Shown here piece by piece: positions 45,726 to 54,889 of a stretch of DNA of 64,000 nt. How positions within the stretch are numbered: the stretch's first letter is position 1; the number at the start of each line of letters is the position of its first letter. This DNA comes from Aquatica leii (taxonomy: Eukaryota; Arthropoda; Insecta; Coleoptera; Lampyridae): contig CM069436.1 in the NCBI GenBank assembly GCA_035610365.1, forward strand, positions 86,553,912-86,617,911, given 5' to 3'. A model generated the notes under the pieces. That model worked only from the letters and a program-made list of their open reading frames with translations, was not told the DNA's origin and ran no database searches. A program made the translations under genes and the position numbers.

Positions 45726-46166
45726 AAATCGTTGATATTGAAACGTTCTCAAATTCAAGAGCCTTCTCGAAGTAGTTATCCGTGTTCTAGAACGTATACC
45801 AAAAGATATGAAACATTCGAAAAGGGTTTCCAAAATGTGTATAAATACGGAACAAACAAATTGTAGGTCAGTTATTTCCCGTAATTCGAAGATGGCAGTG
45901 TTAAGAAGATTATACAAGTCTAAATAAATAAGTATTTAACGCGTGTGAGATAAATAATCTGGTACGTGACTTTAACGTAAACAATAAGTGTTAAACAAGT
46001 ATGTGACTTTATCTTATCTACGTGTCAGTGATAGCGCTATATATTAATTATACTGTAAGTGTTTTTATTAAATATTATTAGATTTAATTAGTTCGGTTAG
46101 TTTAAACGTGTATATATTTTTAGTAGTTTAAACAAATTAGTAATAATAATAAAATTCGTTACATTT

Positions 46167-46182
46167 TGGCGTCAGTGCGGGG
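46167..46182 (+). promoter_or_regulatory. Probable primer binding site of gypsy copy 2
   Basis: tggcgtcagtgcgggg follows the putative LTR end (gttaca) by three bases and begins TGGCG, as in many insect gypsy elements. The tRNA was not identified. Confidence 0.5.
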
Positions 46183-46457
46183 TATCGAATAGAATCGTGT
46201 TAATAAATAAGCTGTTCGCGATTTCAGTATAAATATTATTAACTATGTTTACATGGCATAAATAAATTATTATTATGATTCTTAAGTAATTTACTATCGC
46301 TTCCGTAATGAAAACATTGCTTGCGTAAATAATCAAACTTTAATTCGCGGGTTTTTTTTATTAGCTGTTCCATTTCGTTAAACTATAGTGTCGGGCTTTA
46401 TTAAAATAAAGTGTTATTAAACTTTTTTATATTATTATTATTCGTGGTTAAATTTAT

Positions 46458-47565
46458 GCCGGTGACGCGTTTGCGCGCAGTTAAAGTGGATTCAAAAATA
46501 TTTGAATTTCTGAAATCAATCAAAAATGGTCAAGAATCGATGAATAGAAAAATGGAAGAAAATGCTAGTAAAATTGAAGAAAAATTATTTGAAAATACCC
46601 AGAAAACAGAAGAAAAATTGATGGAAACGTCTAGAAGTTTGAAAGAAGAAATACGAACAAGCACAGAAAATCATTAAAATTGTTCAAGAAGAAACCCAAG
46701 CAGATATGTTAAATTTAAAAGAAGAAATTTGCGAATCTATGAATGAGAAAATAGAACCAATAGAAGACAAATTAGAAGACATAATAAAACTGCTTGAAGA
46801 AAGAATAAATCGAATGAATTGTCACGGCGAAGTAAGCGTCACGAGTGAAGATTTAATAATGGATCATCGTGAAGAAACCACTCACAAGTTTAAAGTTGTT
46901 CCACCAAATTTTGATGGTAAAGTTGCATAGTCAACCTACTACAAGCAGTTTGAAGCGGCAGCTACAACTATTGGTTGGAGCAACAAGCAGAAAGCGACGT
47001 CTTTAATAGTGTCCTTACGTGGAAAAACGCTTGGAATTTTACAAAGTGTTCCTGATCACCTACAAGAAAATTACAAACTCTTAATTTCACGATTAGAAAT
47101 AAGATACGGAGATGCTCATCTTCGACAAGTCTATCAGGCTCAAATTAAAAGTTGGGTTCAGAAAGCTTCAAGAGTTTGAGGCTGACATCGCCAGATTAAC
47201 ACGGCTTGCGTATCCTACAGCACCAGATACCTTCTTGGAGCAGTTGGCTATTCAAACCTTTGTAGACGGCCTCCAAGACAACGAAACGCAGCAGACTCTC
47301 CGGTTAGCTCGACAGAAGATGTTGCATGATGCTTTAACCCATGCTTTGGAGTTCTAGGCAGCGAAACAAGCGTCGCACTAAGGCAGCCATAAGCTCCGTT
47401 GTGCTGCATAATATGTTCCTACACAGAAGAAAGCATATAGTGCGACGGGTATTTCGGAAACGAGTAGCTCGAAGAAGAAAACTGACGTGCTGGAACTGCG
47501 GGGAAGTGGGGCACGTACGACGACTCTGTACTAAGTCCAGAAGAAAACTAAAACGGGTCGACCGA
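46458..47565 (+). pseudogene. gypsy copy 2 Gag with coiled coil and zinc knuckle (broken)
   Basis: The start at 46458 (MPVTRLRAVKVDSKIFEFLK) leads into a long Lys/Glu-rich coiled coil (EENASKIEEKLFENTQKTEE, KLMETSRSLKEEI) with a frameshift near 46675, continuing to 46930. Then FKVVPPNFDGKVA, a TAG where Trp is expected (46928), and a capsid-like region (YYKQFEAAATTIGWSNKQKA, LRGKTLGIL, RLEIRYGDAHL, LAIQTFVDGLQD). A shifted frame at 47341 ends in one CCHC knuckle, CWNCGEVGHVRRLC (C-x2-C-x4-H-x4-C), which binds packaged RNA. Confidence 0.85.
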
Positions 47566-48180
47566 ATGGGGCAAAAGTCAACCTCAACGAGCCATGCCCC
47601 GGAGATTACTATCCAAATGGCATCGCCTAGAGAGCAATTGCATAGCATTTATCTCGATGGCAAGATCAATAGAAGAAGCGTCCAGTTACTGGTTGACACG
47701 GGAGCGACGAAAATCATCATTCGTTCCTGAAAAAGATAAGACATCGCCAGTAACAGTACGACTTAGAACGGCGACGGGCGAAGAAATACCTACTCACGGA
47801 AAACTCAAAGTAACCATTGGTTTGAGAAATAGAGTACTCGACCATCAAGTACTGGTAGCCGACATCACGGAAGAAGTTATCTTGAGAATGGACGTGATAA
47901 AGCAGTATGGGTTCCATTTGGATATGAAGAACGATGTCTTGAAGATCGACAATGAAGAAATTGCTTTTCATTCGTCAAAGAAAGCAGCCGTGCGAGTCTT
48001 ATTGAGTAAAGACGTGACTCTGCCTGCAAGGACTGAAAGTGTGGTGATGGCACGCCTGGATGGAAATCTCCGGGAAGGCTACATACACGCGATTGAACCA
48101 ATGAAGGGCGGCTTGGTTGAAAAGAGACTACTCGTTGGCAGAACTTTAGTACGAGTAAAAACACGATGCCAGTAAGGATC
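47566..48180 (+). pseudogene. gypsy copy 2 protease and linker
   Basis: Aspartic protease motif QLLVDTGATKIIIRS at about 47683-47730 (catalytic Asp in DTGA), followed after a frame change by KTSPVTVRLRTATGEEIP, HGKLKVTIGLRNRVLDHQVL, ILRMDVIKQYGFHLDMKNDV. The pieces are in two frames (47341-47730 and 47594-48175). Confidence 0.75.
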
Positions 48181-48479
48181 TTAAACATCAACTCAGTTCC
48201 TGTAACGTTTAAAAAAAAGACCGTGCATGGTAGGCCAATGTACGCCAGTATCTCAAATTGTGAGATGCGTGAAGTCTAACGAAGATACGTCGCAGAAGAA
48301 ATGTCCACAACATCTATTGGACATTCTTACCACCAAATGCTAAAACCTCAGCCAAGACCGGCTAAAGTTAAAGTGTTGATTCAAGAGTATCAAGATGTGT
48401 TCGCGCTGGAGAGTGATTCCAAAAGAAAAACTAACGTGGTGAAACAAAACAATTAATACCAGAGACGCTCGGCCGATAC

Positions 48480-48965
48480 GACAACATCCACACAGACTTC
48501 CTTTGGCAAAAAGAGAAGAAACCGAACAAATAATTAGAGATATGGAGGGAGAAGGCGTGATTGAACCTTCAAGTAGCCTATGGGCATCCCCAGTGGTACT
48601 CGTAAAGAAGAAGGATGGAACAACAAAGTTTTGCGTAGACTAAAAACAGCTAAACGACGTGACCAAAAAGGACAGCTACTCTTTACCCAGAATTGACAAT
48701 ACATTAGACACCCTGTCAGGATCCCGGTGGTTTTCTACGTTAGATTTAAAGAGTGTTTACTGGCAGGTAGAATTGGAACCCAAGGATCGTGAAAAAACAG
48801 CTTTTACGATTGGAACTGGTTTGTGGCAGTTCACTGTGATCCCTTCGGCCTGTGTAACGCTCCTGCAACGTTGGAGCGTTTGATGGAGACCATCATGCGC
48901 GGATTGTCTTGGAAGACGTGATTGGTTTACCTGGACGATCGGGGTTGGAAGGTCGTTTGAAGAAC
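48480..48965 (+). pseudogene. gypsy copy 2 reverse transcriptase (broken)
   Basis: EQIIRDMEGEGVIEPSSS-type text, FCVD then a stop replacing Tyr (taa at 48641), QLNDVTKKDSYSLPRIDNTL, SGSRWFSTLDLKSVYWQVEL, EKTAFTIGTGLWQFTV. A one-base loss near 48840 destroys the MPFGLCNAPATF frame. The LVYLDD box at 48924-48941 is followed by further shifts. The palm catalytic residues remain as text but not in one frame. Confidence 0.8.
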
Positions 48966-48984
48966 ATTTGACTAACCTGAAAAG

Positions 48985-49965
48985 AAGTGAGTGCTTTGGG
49001 CAGAAACATCAAAGCGTATTGGGCGCAGTGGGACTCCTTGATAGTAGAAGACGGTCTTTTTAAGCGACCTTAGAAAGTGCCGAGGGCACGGGAAACAAAC
49101 TACAGTTGGTAGTGCCGAAGAGCAGAGTGTCAGAAGTGTTGAAGCATCTCCACGATGGGACATCAGGAGGACACTTTGGCATTAAGAAAACATTGGGTAA
49201 AGTGCGAGAACGATTCTACTGGATGAGTTGCAAAGAGAACGTTATGAAATGGTGCCGTAAGTGCACGGTCTGCGCATCAGAAAATGCTCCAGCGAGAAAG
49301 CGCAAAGCACCCATCAAGCTATACAACGTAGAAAGCCCTTTGAAAAGAGTAGCGATTGATATCGCAGGGCCGTTCCCAGAATCCGATTCGAGAAATAAAT
49401 ACATCCTGGTGGCAATAGATTATTTCAAGAAATGAACCGAGGCTTACGCCATACCCAATCAAGAAGCAGCTACAGTCGCAGACGTATTAGTAAAAGAGTT
49501 TTTCTGCCGGTTTGGAGTTCTGTTGGAATTACACTCCGATCAAGACCGCAATTTTGAGTCTGGGCTGTTTCAAGAAGTTTGCCGACTGTTGGGAATTAAG
49601 AAAAGTAGGACGACGCCTCTTCATCCTCAATCTGATGGCATGGTTTAGCGGATGAATCGATCAATAGGCAAGTACTTAGCCAAGATAGTGTCCGAAGACC
49701 AAAGAGACTGGGATCAGTACTTGCACCTTTTCCTAATGGTATACCGATCATCCGTTCACGAAAGCATAGGCCAAACATCATTCTGTGTGATGCTCGGTCG
49801 CGAAATACGATTGCCATGCGACCTTCAATTTGGACGAAGATCGGAAGAAGAAGTTGCTGGAGAAGATTACGTCAGTAAGCTGACCAAGACGCTAGAGGAA
49901 GTACCTGAAGAGGTCCGTAAAAACCATTGGTAAAAACACACATAATGCTAGCGACAGGATGAAGA
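48985..49965 (+). pseudogene. gypsy copy 2 integrase (broken)
   Basis: HHCC zinc-binding region (HLHDGTSGGHFGIKKTLGKV, then MKWCRKCTVCASE), a DDE core with VAIDIAGPFPES (first Asp) and LHSDQDRNF (second Asp), then HPQSDGMV followed by TAG at 49647 where the third catalytic residue, Glu, belongs. After it come RMNRSIGKYLAKIV, MVYRSSVHESIGQTSF and MLGREIRLP. Other stops occur (for example TGA at 49435). Dead by loss of the Glu codon and stops. Confidence 0.88.
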
Positions 49966-50433
49966 CTAGATATGACGTCAAAGTACAGAATGGTATGTTT
50001 CAACCTGGCGATATGGTCTGGTTGTATAATCCTCAAAGGAGACGTGGTTTGTCGCCGAAGCTGCAAAGGCAATGGGAGAGACCCTATGAAGTCATGCAGC
50101 GTATTAATGACGTCATATATCGCATCCAAAAACCGCTCAGAAGCAAGCCAAATGTGGTCCACGTCGATCGTCTAGCCCCGTTTGCTGGCGATAACCACAA
50201 TACGCAAGTTCAGGTCCGACCAGAGTAAGCAGAGGAACCAGCAATTATATCGAAGAAATGGAGTTCGAGAAGTTTATGAACTTTGGGCAGCTACATGAAT
50301 TACGAAGACAGCAACCAGCAGTCGGAAAAGTTTTAGTATTACGTGGTGACAGACGCTTCGTTTTCTATTTGGTCACCAAGCTCAGTCACGTACCAAGCCG
50401 TTATACAAAAATAGTTTTGTATGTTCTAACATA
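49966..50433 (+). pseudogene. gypsy copy 2 integrase C-terminal domain and macro-like module
   Basis: RYDVKVQNGMFQPGDMVWLY, QRQWERPYEVMQRINDVIYR, KPNVVHVDRLAPFAGD is the gypsy integrase C-terminal fold, with a GPY/F-like WERPYEV motif. After a stop at 50226 (TAA) comes text matching the macro-like module of copy 1: EFEKFMNFGQLHELRRQQPA, VGKVLVLRGDRRFVFYLVTK, LSHVPSRYTK. The middle strand-helix-strand part (V..L.....fvfYLVTK) supplies what copy 1 lacks. This copy lacks the DYTIAHCVSED part, so the two copies carry complementary deletions. Confidence 0.75.
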
Positions 50434-50439
50434 ATCATA

Positions 50440-51260
50440 AAAAGTTACCATTGTTTTTCTCAAACAACTTATTACTACTTCCACGAAAAGCTAAATTTTG
50501 CTGACCTAAAAACTGAATCACGTAGAATATTCTTTCTATAACAGCTTGCCAGTATTTAGTTTCTCTGTTTTTACATTTTAAATTTCAGAATCAATTATTT
50601 TATTTTTATTAAAACGGTTAAAAAAATCTAGCAATTTTAGAACATTTGCGATATGTAACTTGCTCTATTCATGAATTTTTAAAAGTTCACTTTAATGCTG
50701 CCAGTCATTGTAACCAGATTCATCACTAAGGCAAACAGATTTTTAATAGCTGTCATTAAAAATTTTGCAACAGAAGCAGTAAAGTGAATTTTTTGTTTCG
50801 AAATACAATAAATTATTTCTTTGTTCGGTAGAATTCTAAAGAAGCAACTATTGGTAAACTTACGCCCCGACTCCGAACTATCTCTCGGATAAATATCCTT
50901 TTTGTTATGATATTGAGCAGAGCCACGTTCTAGTAATTCTTGAATATTATTAGGATGTAATTTCTTTAACCATAGTGCAGCATATTTCGAAAGTTAACTC
51001 ATATTTTCCGTTCTGGTAATTTTTGAAGGTGTTGATTTCTCATTATCGGCGGAACTTGAAGATCAGTTTCTTGTCTGCTGCTGATATATTGTTTCAATTA
51101 CAGTTTCAGAATATTGGGATTCAGCTGTATTATTGTTGTTATTAATAATTGCCAAAGTAGACTCGGGTTTTGAAAAAAAATGAGTAATTTTGGCATGGTT
51201 TTCCAGTTTTTTCTTTCTTTTTCTTTTATTCAGCAAAGTTTGGTATCCAGACAATTTCAT
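50440..51260 (-). pseudogene. ZMYM1-like hAT transposase, N-terminal half
   Basis: From the start near 51260: MKLSGYQTLLNKRKRKKKLE, an N-terminal motif common to these proteins, then THFFSKPESTLAI, a stop near 51060, LWLKKLHPNNIQELLERGSA, SGRKFTNSCFFRILPNKE, a zinc-finger-like part (IYCISKQKIHFTAS), YNDWQHIKV-like pieces, KYWQAVIERIFYVIQFLGQQ, NLAFRGSSNKLFEKNNGNFL. The order is collinear with the C-terminal half at 44046-45725, so the two are one gene split by the gypsy insertion, with about 150 codons missing between. Confidence 0.78.
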
Positions 51261-51269
51261 TTTTTTTCT

Positions 51270-51880
51270 GACATCCTGTATACTGTAAAGAAATTAATAC
51301 GTAAGTAAACAAATTGACAAATTATTCATGAAAAATGGAAATGTTTCGACGTCTCAAACTCAAACTCGAATGTATTTTCTCAACATTACTTATTTCAAGT
51401 TATTTCAAAATTTATAATTTTTATAAATAGTAATATTAGTGCTTATCAATTATTATGTTTAAATTTACTTCAATTAACAATGATGTTTATATAATCAAAT
51501 ATAAAAGGATTTTTGAGATGCAAGTTTTTGGCTTTTAAAGTTTTAATAAATCTAAATAAAAAATAAATTTTAGATAAACTCACCTTAATTTACAACACAA
51601 AACATATCACTATAAAGTCTATAAAACTACAAAAAACTAAAATTTCAAAAGCAGATATCTTTTACCCCATGCACTTTTTCACTTCGCTAAGTTAATTATC
51701 GATCGGGCATCAAGCAGCAAATAAAATCGCGACTAATGCAGCGCTTAAATATATAAAGTTTCGTACATTGTGAGCTCAGACACGAAAAAAACGCTTGTTC
51801 GCTCGTTGCAGACCAAATTTCAAGCTCAAACATGAATAAAATTACATATGTTTGAGTGCACACAATTCATGTTATCATGT
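51270..51880. other. AT-rich DNA upstream of the hAT start
   Basis: Probably the 5' flank or end region of the hAT element. No inverted end was matched with the 3' side, and no gene is seen. Confidence 0.3.
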
Positions 51881-51882
51881 TA

Positions 51883-52239
51883 GAGTAATTACAAAACGTC
51901 CTGGCACTCGAGATGCGCGGCGTGAATTTCTAAAATTTCAAAAATTTAAACGATGTTATAATCGGAACTCTTCGGTAGCAAAACTGCCATACTAAAAATA
52001 TACGGCAAATGTATAAATTTAGTAATTATCGATTTTTTTTAACGATTGATATCGTAACTGAATACATTTGTATTGAATGCTCATTTGTAACAATCGGCAA
52101 CGTACGAATACAACGTGCAGTAAATAAAGCAAATGACTACATTTATAAGTTGAATAGTAACATATTTATCGAATACTTTCGACGCGTTTGAATCATATGC
52201 GCATGGAGGGGCGAGTGCCAGGACATTTTGTAACTACTC
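51883..52239. mobile_element. 357-bp TA-flanked miniature inverted-repeat element
   Basis: GAGTAATTACAAAACGTCCT.. at 51883 matches the reverse complement of the right end (GAGTAGTTACAAAATGTCCT..) over 28 bases with two differences, ending in GGCACTCG. TA flanks both sides (51881-51882, 52240-52241), as for Tc1/mariner-type elements. It has no coding capacity. It lies between the hAT and CFAP107. Confidence 0.8.
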
Positions 52240-52241
52240 TA

Positions 52242-52742
52242 CGTATTCGATCGAACAAATGCTATTATTGCGTACTCTCATTTCGAAAATATATTATTTT
52301 CGAGAAGTAATTCGGTTCCCTCGTCTCAAAGAGTAAAAATAAAGAAATAAACAAATAAAAAACAATGTAATAGCTAGCAATTCTTTGCTGGTTTTTTTAT
52401 CATTATAAATTTTGTTTTGACAATGTTTGTTGCTTTATGTTTTTTTTACTTTTGAGTTTTGAGGTTTTTCGGCGCCGTCGTGCACTCCACGACTTTTTCC
52501 TTATGTACGACGCGGCACTGAAATCTAAGCTGATTTTGAAAAAATATGGTAATGGTGTAATAGTATAAAGACCGAGATATAATCTACAAGAGTTAGCCGT
52601 AATTAAAAAAAATAAAGCAATCGCTATAGTAACTCTCAATCTTTGAATAGATGTGTCACTAAAAAACAAAATTTGATTGTTAAACAACGTTTGTATATTT
52701 TTTGAATTGTCATTTTTGGTGTGCATATATAACTTTTTAAAA
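52242..52742. other. Upstream region of CFAP107
   Basis: No gene recognised. It should contain the CFAP107 promoter. A minus-strand 107-codon frame (52403-52726) has no recognised motif. Confidence 0.3.
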
Positions 52743-53421
52743 ATGGAGAAGCGTCAAATGAAATTTATGGTAGTTTCGCTTGAAACGCGAATAATCAACT
52801 AATGCATTATTTCACAGCCAAATGATAAATACATAGACAAAGTTCTAGTTGGCAACTGGTTTGAAAATAGACGTGAATTTGTTAAAAATCCTCACGACTT
52901 CAAGACAAACTATTTTGTTGACTATGTCAAAAAGCCAACCAGTAGCGTGGAGAACTTTGTATGGGACCAACGTTTTAAATGGCAGGTAAAATAATTAATG
53001 AAAACTAATGATAAGAACCATACAAGGCATTATTCGATAGGGTTATGGCGCCAGGCTCATTTTTGATCATCAATCACCACACTTTTTAGAAAATTTTTCA
53101 ACTCTTTACGATTTGAGTTACAACCATTACCCAAAAAAATCTGATGGTCCTATACCAAGAGAGTTACGATTTCGTTTGGAAAGATACGAACCCGTACAAG
53201 ATTATTGTAAAAACCACGTAATAAATTTTTCATTGTTGTTCAAAATGCCTACACGTAATTAGTTTTAGGGCAACGTAACAAATTATGGATTAGTAGGTTT
53301 TCAAAAAGAAAAATGGAATTGCGACAATTCGGATCCTAGACGAACGCTACTGACTAATTACCAAGATGCTTTTGCGTGGCCTAAACCAGATAAGACAATG
53401 TCCTGGGGTATTCCTACGTAA
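52743..53421 (+). CDS. CFAP107: Cilia- and flagella-associated protein 107
   Basis: Four exons, all phase 0: 52743-52769 (MEKRQMKFM), 52818-52985, 53041-53217, 53269-53421 (TAA), giving 174 aa. CFAP107 (human C1orf158) is a microtubule inner protein in the doublets of motile cilia and sperm flagella. Matches: KVLVGNWFENRREF for the LTGNW-type motif near the N-terminus, LIFDHQSPHF in the middle, VTNYGLVGFQKEKW near the C-terminus, and a final MSWGIPT. Length is close to the human protein (about 190). Insect sperm have motile flagella, so expression in testis is expected. The first exon is short and rests on a plausible ATG and donor (atg|gtagtt), so it is the least certain part. Confidence 0.85.
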
Positions 53422-53471
53422 TGACCCAAAAAATATTTTTTTTGTGTTTTGCATAAGTTATCACGTTTTAG

Positions 53472-53682
53472 TTCCAATTCTTCAAAAATAAATCGCAACA
53501 ATTGCGTTTTGTACAATTTCAAGTCAAGAAATACACAAATTCTTGCAGTACCTGAAAATTGTCTTAAACAATTTCCTCAAAAGGCTAAATGTAATCCAAT
53601 TACTTGGGAATGCCCTGATCCTATGGAAGATCCTAAGCCTTGTAAAGGGCTTCCGATAAAAAGGAAGAGGAGAAAATTCTAA
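53472..53682 (+). CDS. Unrecognised Cys/Pro-rich terminal exon
   Basis: An open frame with no in-frame ATG, preceded by an acceptor (cgttttag at 53464-53471) and ending in a stop at 53680. It encodes NCLKQFPQKAKCNPITWECP, then DPMEDPKPCKGLPIKRKRRK and F. A frame this polar and biased in otherwise AT-rich DNA looks like a real last exon. Its partner exon was not found. It lies 50 bases after the CFAP107 stop, on the same strand, so it may be a nested or overlapping gene, or an alternative end. No function is assigned. Confidence 0.4.
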
Positions 53683-53689
53683 AATTATA

Positions 53690-54420
53690 ACACATACCTT
53701 TTTACGTTTTTTATCAAACTTTACTTTAGTAAAAACCGAAGCTCACGTGCCCCAAAAACTGTGAATACAGTTTTATTTTATATGTATATTTTTATTTATT
53801 AAAAGTCTCCAGGTTTGCTGCTATTTGCAAAATTCTTTGATCCAGTGATTATCTAATATGTGTTAAGTTTTAGTTCGCTGTATTAATATCAACGCAAAAA
53901 ATAACGATACAACCCTACAGATTCTGCCACAAAAATACAAATTGGAAGCGGTTCGAAAAACCCCTGCAACGAAAAACAAAATTGATGCGGTGCTGAAGGA
54001 CCGCGAAGACGAGATAGATTTTGACGTGGTGGTTATAAAGAAGAATCGCGCTATAATGTAATTCGATACCAGTCGTAAACAGTTTTAAGAAAACCGTACT
54101 GTGGTAGACTTCCGAGCTGACACGTCTACGCAAGCAAACAAACAAAACAAGACAGAGAGCGCCAAAAAGGTAAGACGGAATTCTCAAAAACGCAAAAGAA
54201 GAAAAGCATGCATAGAAGCACGCAAAAACGATTTTGTTGCTAAAGTGTACCTAAGCTCAAAACTGACCGATAAACGCAGAGAAAAATCTATGTGAAGTAG
54301 CATGCGTAGCCATCAGAAGCAAAAGAACAAAAAAACCGATTTGAACAGCTACCAATAGTTACATAACAAAAGCAAATATGTAAAAAAATGCCTTCTACGC
54401 AAACAAAATTTTCAATATAT
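53690..54420. other. Intergenic DNA with unrecognised polar frames
   Basis: A Lys/Arg-rich plus frame at 54101-54295 (RRNSQKRKRRKACIEARKND) may belong to the LINE fragment that follows, but carries no diagnostic motif. Confidence 0.3.
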
Positions 54421-54615
54421 GTAACTCTTGGAAAATGCATCCTTCGTTATGTACGCTGACGACACCTCGTTTTTGATGACTGCAGACAAGTTTAAAATTA
54501 AACAGCAAAAATTAAAAACCAGACTTTGGCAAAAATCAATTAATGGGAAGGACAAAAGTTTAATCTTGGCAAAAACGAGACGGGATTTTATTACGTAAAT
54601 TTACCAGTAACTGAA
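54420..54615 (+). pseudogene. LINE reverse transcriptase fragment
   Basis: FVMYADDTSFLMTADKFKIK, the catalytic YADD box of a non-LTR RT, followed by QQKLKTRLWQKSINGKDKSL. It differs from the R1-like element downstream. No other domain of it is recognised. Confidence 0.55.
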
Positions 54616-54889
54616 GGCAGGCGGCTAGCTCAATATAATTCAGCGAGAGGGTCGCAGGTGATTCTCGGTGTGCTAATCATAAAGTAATTAAAAAGGCGCC
54701 AAAACGGTTGGAAATTATTAATTACAGATACCGTTTAAACACTTTGGTTTCTCTTCAATATGCGGATCAGTCTTTCACCTTTAACTAAAGCTGAATCAAT
54801 AATTTTCGATTTGTGAGTTATCAGGCGAAGCCAAATAAAAAGGTCGGCAGTAAACTTAATAGAAGAGATTAGTATTGATTTCGCGTGTA

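Larger units (their letters stand above)
45730..50433 (+). mobile_element. Ty3/gypsy retrotransposon, copy 2 (with gag, broken, 3' truncated)
   Basis: Includes a probable 5' LTR ending gttaca at about 46163, then tggcgtcagtgcgggg at 46167-46182, a typical place and form for a tRNA primer site. Gag, protease, RT, integrase and a macro-like module follow. RNase H is deleted, and the 3' end stops within the macro module at about 50433, where the hAT text resumes. The LTR start (near 45845) is uncertain. The host hAT flanks it on both sides, with a segment of the hAT missing between the flanks. Confidence 0.85.

Noticed and set aside
45730-50433. Endogenous retrovirus with an envelope gene
   Set aside because: No env-like frame or membrane protein follows integrase; the extra 3' text is macro-domain-like instead.
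54625-54690. tRNA-like string (ggcggctagctcaatataat..ggtgattctcgg)
   Set aside because: It looks like an A box, but no B box at the right spacing and no acceptor stem could be folded.
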